From contig NZ_RHPP01000031.1 in assembly GCF_003935715.1 (NCBI RefSeq), positions 1 through 34,117 on the forward strand: 34,117 bases of DNA, given 5' to 3'. Positions within the stretch are counted from its first letter, which is position 1. Every line of letters begins with the position of its first letter. The stretch comes from Stenotrophomonas sp. 278. Lineage in GTDB: Bacteria; Pseudomonadota; Gammaproteobacteria; Xanthomonadales; Xanthomonadaceae. Below the pieces are notes generated by a model. It had not been told where the DNA came from. It ran no database searches and saw nothing but the letters and a program-made list of their open reading frames with translations. A program made the translations under genes and the position numbers. This document shows positions 27,185-34,117 of this stretch, in pieces.

Positions 27185-27225
27185 GAAGCCGGTGCGTCGT
27201 GGCTGCACCCGCGAACGCGCAAGAC

Positions 27226-27579
27226 TTATTTGCAGGCCTTGGCGACGTTCTGCTGCAGGATTTCATGCAACTCGCGGTCGTCCTTCATCGAGGCATCGGC
27301 CAGCGCCTGTTCGCGGATGTGTTTGTGGCGCGCACAGGCTTCCGGACTGGGCTGCCCGGTGAAGGTAATCATCCGCGCGCCCAGGCTGGGCTCCTCGGTG
27401 CGCGGTGTTGCAGCCGGCGCGGAGGCCGCAGGTGCATTGAAGCGCTTCTGCTCGGCACCTGCGGGGCAGGGCACGGACTGGTACACGGTGCCGGACTTGC
27501 CATCCGAGCATTTGTAAGCCGGCTGCGCAGCCGCTGGCAGCGCGATGACGCACAGCGCCGCCGCAAGATATCTGATCAT
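27226..27579 (-). CDS. DUF4124 domain periplasmic protein
   Basis: A 117-residue protein with a signal peptide (I-R-Y-L-A-A-A-L-C-V-I-A-L-P-A-A-A, cleaved near residue 18) and then the DUF4124 signature A-Y-K-C-S-D-G-K-S-G-T-V-Y-Q-S-V and P-C-P-A-G, with two cysteines likely to form a disulfide. A Pro/Ala linker follows. The C-terminal part (A-C-A-R-H-K-H-I-R-E-Q-A ... H-E-I-L-Q-Q-N-V-A-K-A-C-K) is charged, helical and has two more cysteines. The ATG at 27579 is chosen because the signal peptide begins there and GGGGA lies about 7 bases upstream. The role of the family is unknown. It is 68 bases downstream of the TonB-receptor gene. Confidence 0.85.
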   Translation of the reverse strand: MIRYLAAALCVIALPAAAQPAYKCSDGKSGTVYQSVPCPAGAEQKRFNAPAASAPAATPRTEEPSLGARMITFTGQPSPEACARHKHIREQALADASMKDDRELHEILQQNVAKACK

Positions 27580-27647
27580 GATGATTCCCCGTTGAAGGGC
27601 GAAGTCTAGCAGACCGTCATTGGCGCAGCGGCCCCGTGCGATCGCGG

Positions 27648-29768
27648 TCACTCAAACCGCCAACGCACCCCGGCATACACGCTGCGCCCTTCGCCCGGGG
27701 TCGAACGGGCAACGTCGCGACCGGCATCGTCATACCCCGGCGTCACCGTGGCCGCGTAATGACGGTCGCCGATGTTGCGCATCTCCGCCCACAGCTGCCA
27801 GCGGCCGCCCGGTGCATCGAAGCCCACGCGCGTGCCGAAGATGGCGCGGCTGTCGGCCCAGAAGCTGTTGGCGTAGTCCACCGCCATCTTCGAGGCGGCA
27901 TCGGTATTCACTGCCGCATACCAGCCGGTGGGGTGGTCATAGCGCAGCTCGGCCTGATACGCATGACGCGGCAGGCCGGGCAGGCGGTTGGACCCGAAGC
28001 GCACGTCATCGCGGTAACGGAAATCATTGAACGTATACGCCTGCCGCAGCCCCAGGCGGCCGCCCGGGCCTTCCCACAGCGTGCTGTCCAAACCCGCTTC
28101 GATGCCGCGATGCACGGTCGGGCTGGCGTTGTTCTCGGCCACGAACAGGTTCGGCACCGGTTGCACTTCCACCGTCAGCAGTTCATGCCGCACATGCGCG
28201 TAGTAGCCGGTCAGTTCCCAGCGGCCGAACGCGCTGTCGCCGCGCGCGCCGAGTTCCAGCGTGGTCGCGGTCTGGTTGTCCAGTTCCACCGGGGCGCGCT
28301 GGCGGCCCGTGGAAGCGCCGTTGCCAGCCGGGAAATACAGGTTCGAGCCCCAGATCATCGACCACGGGTGTGCCGGTTCCACCGAGCGGCTCAGGTTGCC
28401 GAACCACTGCGTGGCCGCTGTCTGCTGCCAGGTGAAGCCGATGCGGGGCGCGTAGTCCCACTGGCTGTCGTGCAGTCGCTCGGGCGTGTACGGCCAGGTC
28501 ACCTGCACGTCGCGGCGTGTGTTGATCAGGGCCAGCCCGGTCTGCAGGCGCAGGCGGTCGCTGAGGCTGAGCTCGTTGCTGGCATGCACGGTGGTGTCGG
28601 TGCCGTGGTGCGAGAAATCGCGGGTGTGGGTGCCGGCGGCATAGCCGTTGTTGGCATAGCGCAGGGTCTCGCGCACATCCGCATCCAGGTCATGGGCCAC
28701 ACGCAGGCCCACGGTGGTGACGCTGTCATACCCGAACAGCGCATGCCGGCGGCGGTAATCCAGGGTGGCGTTGAGGTTGCTGTAGTCCAGCTGCTGCCGG
28801 TACAGGCTCTCGTTCAAGTCCATCGGGTACTTGTGGTACACCAGCCCGGCCTGCAGTGACGACACATCGTCGATCTGCCAGGTGGTCATGTTGCCCAGCC
28901 AGGTGCTGCCCGGCTGCGGGCGGCGCGCGTCGATGGACAGGTTGGCCGCATTGGCCGCGCGTGGATCGTGGCGGATCTGCGCGCGGGTCAGGCGTCCGGG
29001 CGTTTCGTGGTTGGTTTCGCGGTAACGCACGAAGAAGCGCGTTTCCAGCTGCGGGGTGATCTGCCAGCCGAGGTTGGCCATCGCGCCCTTGCCGTCGCCG
29101 GCCGAGTGGTACTGATAGCCGTCGTACTCGCTGTCGGTGTAGGCCAGGTAGTAGTCCAGGTCACCGCTGACACCGCCGTAGCCAATGCTGCGCTTCTGGT
29201 AGCCGCGGCTGCCGGCTTCGTACTGGACTTCCAGCCCGGCCGAATCGCGTCCGCTGCGGCTCACGTAGTTGATCGCACCGCCAAGGGCCAGCGCACCGCG
29301 TTCGATGCCGTTGGCCCCGCGCAGCACTTCGGCGCGGCTCAGCCACTGCGGTTCCAGCAATTCGTACGGGGTGCCGCCGGGGCCGGTCAGCGGCAGGCCG
29401 TCCAGCGACACCGAGATGCCGGAGGCATGCGCACCCGGGCCCCGGTTGATGCCGGAACCGCGAATCGAGACCTTGGTGCCTTCATTGCCCGGCGACTGCG
29501 CGCTGATACCCGGCTGGTAGGCCAGCACGTCGGCGCTGCTGGCCAGGCGGCCATTGGCGCGGGACAGGTCGACCACGTTGCCGGCACCTGGGACGCGCTT
29601 GAGTGCGGCGCGGGCCTGCTCGACGTCACTGGCGGCGGTGACCTTGACCGCATCGAGGGTGGTCGGGGCGTCGGCCGGGGCGGCCAGTGCGGGGCTGCTC
29701 AGCGAAGCCAGCACGGCCAATGACAGCAGGGACAGGGTGGGGCGGTACAGCAAACGGGAAGAAGGCAT
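27648..29768 (-). CDS. TonB-dependent outer-membrane receptor (PqqU/FecA-like)
   Basis: A 706-residue receptor that should import a scarce ligand using TonB energy. A signal peptide (to about residue 30, ending S-P-A-L-A) is followed by a TonB-box-like L-D-A-V-K-V-T-A, a plug with K-V-S-I-R-G-S-G-I, S-L-D-G-L-P-L-T, A-E-V-L-R-G-A-N-G-I and L-G-G-A-I-N-Y, then a 22-strand-type barrel ending W-R-F-E. The stretch P-G-R-L-T-R-A-Q-I-R and the end P-G-E-G-R-S-V-Y-A-G resemble E. coli PqqU (YncD), a PQQ importer, but related receptors take other ligands. The ATG at 29768 is chosen because the signal peptide starts there. It lies directly downstream of hutU on the same strand, 127 bases away, so it may belong to the hut regulon instead. 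Confidence 0.85.
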   Translation of the reverse strand: MPSSRLLYRPTLSLLSLAVLASLSSPALAAPADAPTTLDAVKVTAASDVEQARAALKRVPGAGNVVDLSRANGRLASSADVLAYQPGISAQSPGNEGTKVSIRGSGINRGPGAHASGISVSLDGLPLTGPGGTPYELLEPQWLSRAEVLRGANGIERGALALGGAINYVSRSGRDSAGLEVQYEAGSRGYQKRSIGYGGVSGDLDYYLAYTDSEYDGYQYHSAGDGKGAMANLGWQITPQLETRFFVRYRETNHETPGRLTRAQIRHDPRAANAANLSIDARRPQPGSTWLGNMTTWQIDDVSSLQAGLVYHKYPMDLNESLYRQQLDYSNLNATLDYRRRHALFGYDSVTTVGLRVAHDLDADVRETLRYANNGYAAGTHTRDFSHHGTDTTVHASNELSLSDRLRLQTGLALINTRRDVQVTWPYTPERLHDSQWDYAPRIGFTWQQTAATQWFGNLSRSVEPAHPWSMIWGSNLYFPAGNGASTGRQRAPVELDNQTATTLELGARGDSAFGRWELTGYYAHVRHELLTVEVQPVPNLFVAENNASPTVHRGIEAGLDSTLWEGPGGRLGLRQAYTFNDFRYRDDVRFGSNRLPGLPRHAYQAELRYDHPTGWYAAVNTDAASKMAVDYANSFWADSRAIFGTRVGFDAPGGRWQLWAEMRNIGDRHYAATVTPGYDDAGRDVARSTPGEGRSVYAGVRWRFE

Positions 29769-29862
29769 GCGTCTGACATCAAGGCGGAACGGGGCCGCGG
29801 ATGGCAGGTGATGCCCTGTCAACCGCGATGAGGTCGCGAAAGTTAACAGGTTGCACCCGCGC

Positions 29863-29886
29863 CGTCACCCGGCGCGGGCGTATGGG
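29863..29886 (-). terminator. possible hairpin after hutU
   Basis: CCCGCGCC and GGCGCGGG (8-bp stem, loop of about 7) lie between hutU and the TonB-receptor gene. No T run follows on the minus strand, so it is a weak intrinsic terminator at best; it may only reduce readthrough or protect the 3' end of the hut mRNA. Confidence 0.35.
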
Positions 29887-29895
29887 ATTATCCGA

Positions 29896-31559
<1,664 letters not shown>

Positions 31560-31563
<4 letters not shown>

Positions 31564-32408
31564 GCAGCACTCCGGGCGTTCGCGAATTCAAGGCAGGCGT
31601 TGAGCACCTGCTGCAGCGTGTGGCGCAGCGGTGCGGCGTGGTCGGGGTCGAGCGGGGTGGGCCAGCTGTGCACGTCCACGTCGATGGGTTCGTGCATGTA
31701 GCCGCGGCAGGCCAGTTCCATCTGCAGACTGTGCACGCCGGCCGGAATGTCGCTGTAATGGCGGGTGATCCAGCCGCCCTTGAAACGACCGTTGCGCACA
31801 TGCGGCATGCCGCTGAACGCACAGATGTTCTCCACCACGTCGGCCAGCGCGTTGTCGCAGCTGGTGTCGACCGCACCGGAAGGACCGGCGGTGCCGAGGT
31901 TGAACTGCGGCAGCTCACCGTCGAACAGGTGCGGAATGTGCGAGCGGATCGAGTGCGCGTCGTACACCACCACGGTGCCATGCAGCGCGCGCAGGCGCGA
32001 GATCTCACCGGCAAGGGCGGCGTGATAGGGATCGAAATACTGCGCACGACGCTGGGCGATTTCCTCGGCGTCCGGCTGCTGTCCTTCGCGGTACAGCGGC
32101 TGGTTGTCGAAGGTGGTCAGCGGGCACAGGCCGGTCGTGTTCTGGCCGGGATACAACGAGGCACCGCTGGGGTCGCGGTTGAGGTCGATGACCGAGCGCG
32201 AGATCGCCGAGCGTACGGTGGTGGCCCCCATGGCGCGGGCGAAGTCATACAGATCGTGCACCCACCAATCAGCGTCGCGGCGTGCCAGCCAAGGCGAAAC
32301 AAAGCGCTCGGCGAGCGCGTCCGGCAGGTCGGTGCCGGTATGCGGGAAGCTCACGATCAGCGGCGCGTCGCCGCGGTGCACCTGCAGCCAGTCCGGGTGT
32401 CCGGTCAT
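31560..32408 (-). CDS. hutG: N-formylglutamate deformylase HutG
   Basis: Hydrolyses N-formyl-L-glutamate to glutamate and formate, the last step of the five-step histidine pathway. The 282-residue protein belongs to the N-formylglutamate amidohydrolase family: it opens [13 protein letters not shown] and has [13 protein letters not shown], then [14 protein letters not shown], with His and Asp/Glu residues likely to bind a metal. It is not the arginase-like formiminoglutamase also named HutG in enteric bacteria. Both ends overlap neighbours by 4 bases (hutH upstream, hutU downstream). Its presence implies a formiminoglutamate deiminase (HutF), which is not in the window. Confidence 0.95.
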
Positions 32409-33946
32409 GCCAGTGGCTCCACTGCCGGCAGGATGTCGGCAAGCCCTTCGGCCAGCGCGCCGCTGCGTACCAGTTTGGTCGCGGCCACCATATCGGGATG
32501 GAAGTAACGGTCATCCTGCAGGGTGGGAACCTGTGCGCGCAGGCGTTGGCGCACGGCTTCCAGTGCCTCGCTGGAGCGCAGCGAGGCATGGAAGTCGCAG
32601 CCCTGCGCGGCGGCCAGCAGTTCGATGCCGACGACATTGGCGGCATTCTCCGCCATCGCCAGCAGACGGCGCGCGCCATGCGCGGCCATCGAAACGTGGT
32701 CTTCCTGGTTGGCCGAGGTGGGAATGGAATCCACGCTGGCCGGATAGGCGCGCTGCTTGTTCTCCGACACCAGTGCAGCGGCAGTGACCTGCGGAATCAT
32801 GAAGCCGGAGTTGAGACCGGGCTTCGGGGTGAGGAAGGCGGGCAGGCCGGACAGTGCCGGGTCCACCAGCATCGCGGTGCGGCGCTCGCTGATCGACCCG
32901 ATTTCGCACACCGCCATCGCCAGCATGTCGGCGGCAAAGGCGACCGGCTCGGCGTGGAAGTTGCCGCCGGACAGCGCTTCGTTGGTGTCGGTGAACACCA
33001 GCGGGTTGTCCGACACACCATTGGCTTCGATGACCAGGGTGGTCGCGGCCTGGCGCATCACGTCGAAGGCCGCGCCCATGACCTGTGGCTGGCAGCGCAG
33101 GCAGTACGGGTCCTGCACGCGTACGTCGTTGTCGCGGTGCGATTCGCGGATCGCCGAGCCCCGCATCAGTGCGCGCAGCGTGGCGGCGGTGGCGATCTGC
33201 CCGCGCTGGCCGCGGATCTGGTGGATGCGCGGATCGAACGGCGTGTCCGAACCCTTGGCGGCTTCCACCGACAGCGCGCCGGCGACCAGCGCGGCATGGA
33301 ACACGGTCCCGATCTCGAACAGGCCCGCCAGCGCGTAGGCGGTGGAGTACTGGGTGCCATTGAGCAGGGCCAGGCCTTCCTTCGCGCCCAGCACCAGCGG
33401 TTGCAGCTTCAGTCGTGCCAGCGCATCGGCTGCGGGCAGGCGTTCGCCACCGACAAAGGCCTCGCCCACGCCGATCATCACGCTGGCCAGGTGCGAAAGC
33501 GGTGCCAGGTCGCCCGACGCACCGACCGACCCCTGGCACGGAATCACCGGCACGATGTCGTGCTGCAGGAAGGCCTCCAGCAGCGCCAGCGTTTCCGGGC
33601 GGATGCCGGACGCGCCCTGGGCCAGGCTGGTCAGCTTCAGCGCCATCATCAGCCGCACCACATTCGCCGGCATCGGCTCACCCACGCCCGCGGCGTGCGA
33701 CAGCACGATATTGCGCTGCAGAGTGGCCAGGTCATCGCGCTCGATGCGCACGCTGGCCAGCTTGCCGAAGCCCGTGTTGATGCCATACACCGGCTCGCCC
33801 TTGGCGACGATGTCGGCCACGGTCTGCGCGCTGCGCGCAACGGCGTCGGCGCTGGCCGGGTCCAGGCGCACCTGCGCGCCTTCGTAGATGGCGCGCCACT
33901 GGGCCAGGGTCACTGCACCTGGGAGAAGGGTCAGGGTGTTGCTCAT
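32405..33946 (-). CDS. hutH: histidine ammonia-lyase HutH
   Basis: First enzyme of histidine degradation: eliminates ammonia from L-histidine to give trans-urocanate. The 513-residue length fits the family (about 510). The tripeptide A-S-G at 143-145 ([13 protein letters not shown]) cyclises into the MIO electrophile. V-Y-G-I-N-T-G-F-G places the catalytic tyrosine at Y54. The ATG at 33946 is chosen over ATG 33961 because GGAG lies 5 bases upstream and homology begins there. It lies 26 bases after the hutI stop and overlaps hutG by 4 bases, so hutI, hutH, hutG and hutU form one operon. Confidence 0.97.
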   Translation of the reverse strand: MSNTLTLLPGAVTLAQWRAIYEGAQVRLDPASADAVARSAQTVADIVAKGEPVYGINTGFGKLASVRIERDDLATLQRNIVLSHAAGVGEPMPANVVRLMMALKLTSLAQGASGIRPETLALLEAFLQHDIVPVIPCQGSVGASGDLAPLSHLASVMIGVGEAFVGGERLPAADALARLKLQPLVLGAKEGLALLNGTQYSTAYALAGLFEIGTVFHAALVAGALSVEAAKGSDTPFDPRIHQIRGQRGQIATAATLRALMRGSAIRESHRDNDVRVQDPYCLRCQPQVMGAAFDVMRQAATTLVIEANGVSDNPLVFTDTNEALSGGNFHAEPVAFAADMLAMAVCEIGSISERRTAMLVDPALSGLPAFLTPKPGLNSGFMIPQVTAAALVSENKQRAYPASVDSIPTSANQEDHVSMAAHGARRLLAMAENAANVVGIELLAAAQGCDFHASLRSSEALEAVRQRLRAQVPTLQDDRYFHPDMVAATKLVRSGALAEGLADILPAVEPLA

Positions 33947-33972
33947 GGAATCTCCGGACATCACAGCGATAC

Positions 33973-34117
33973 TCAGACAGGTTCACCGCGCATCACGCGC
34001 GCGTGCAGGGGATTGAAGCCGATGCGGTAGACCAGGTCGGCCGGAGCCTGGATGTCCCACACCGCCAGATTGCAGTCCAGGCCCACCGCCAGCCGGCCGA
34101 CGCGGTCGGCACGGCCC
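33973..34117 (-). CDS. hutI: imidazolonepropionase HutI, C-terminal fragment
   Basis: Only the last 48 codons are in the window; the gene enters from beyond 34117. The visible sequence ([15 protein letters not shown], then [12 protein letters not shown] and a final V-M-R-G-E-P-V) is the C-terminal strand region of amidohydrolase-fold HutI, which opens the imidazolone ring to give N-formimino-L-glutamate. The position just upstream of hutH in the same operon supports the assignment. Other amidohydrolases share this end, but the hut context makes HutI by far the best fit. Confidence 0.85.
   Translation of the reverse strand, partial: GRADRVGRLAVGLDCNLAVWDIQAPADLVYRIGFNPLHARVMRGEPV

Noticed and set aside
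26808-27362. Plus-strand open frame of 184 codons in the gene-poor stretch, and a minus-strand one at 26971-27222
   Set aside because: Both frames encode near-identical peptides (S-R-P-P-I-T ... L-S-A-V-D) only because they read the two arms of the inverted repeat; they have no ribosome-binding site, and the plus frame runs into the DUF4124 gene.
32282-34030. 582-codon open frame antisense to hutH/hutG
   Set aside because: Mirror of the real hut genes, whose catalytic motifs are intact; the antisense product is His/Gly/Arg-rich with no domain.

Overview
The window is high-GC gammaproteobacterial chromosome, most likely a Stenotrophomonas species. The evidence is the set of Xanthomonadaceae-type proteins (LigA of about 820 residues, mtnA directly upstream of gyrA, a histidine-utilisation cluster ending in HutG and HutU) and many short palindromes that begin with GTAG and look like the SMAG family of REP elements described in Stenotrophomonas maltophilia. 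No rRNA, tRNA, prophage or IS transposase was seen. The genus assignment is inference from gene content and repeats; no database was searched.

Layout. 1-101 is the start of a Tat-exported protein on the minus strand. 245-9054 is a plus-strand core block: ligA (NAD+ DNA ligase), a GNAT acetyltransferase overlapping epmA (EF-P lysyl ligase) by 4 bases, a triple-repeat DUF3011 secreted protein, mtnA (methionine salvage) and gyrA, with hairpin terminators after mtnA and gyrA. 9294-11708 is a membrane-bound PQQ-dependent dehydrogenase of the Gcd type. 11956-14428 runs on the minus strand: a Tat-exported aldo/keto reductase, a DUF3037 protein and a HipA-like kinase. 14523-15232 holds two small plus-strand genes. 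15271-17819 is a minus-strand accessory stretch: an AAA_14/DUF4143 ATPase whose promoter is bracketed by two matching palindromes, and a two-TM protein with a DxD motif.

18003-24892 is mostly plus strand: a GH92 alpha-mannosidase, a probable lipoprotein of an uncharacterised family, a divergent thioesterase/TetR pair with two operator-like palindromes between them, and two glycosyltransferase-type genes (GT4-like, then CDP-glycerol glycerophosphotransferase-like) that probably form one surface-glycan transcription unit. 25174-26075 is a pair of overlapping small membrane-protein genes. 26079-26486 is an EF-hand protein. 26487-27225 is a gene-poor stretch with a large imperfect inverted repeat. 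27226-34117 is all minus strand: a DUF4124 protein, a TonB-dependent receptor, and hutU, hutG, hutH and the 3' end of hutI.

How the genes fit together. The hut genes are translationally coupled (ATGA overlaps) and catalyse histidine to urocanate to imidazolonepropionate, with a formylglutamate deformylase at the end. This implies the five-step route, which needs a formiminoglutamate deiminase encoded outside the window. The PQQ dehydrogenase and a TonB receptor with PqqU-like features occur in the same window, but a functional link is only a hypothesis. The clearest structural signal is the GTAG-repeat population. There are about 16 recognisable copies of the main type, five of them as head-to-head pairs and one run as a 50-bp-period tandem array. 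In four genes the stop codon itself lies inside the repeat.
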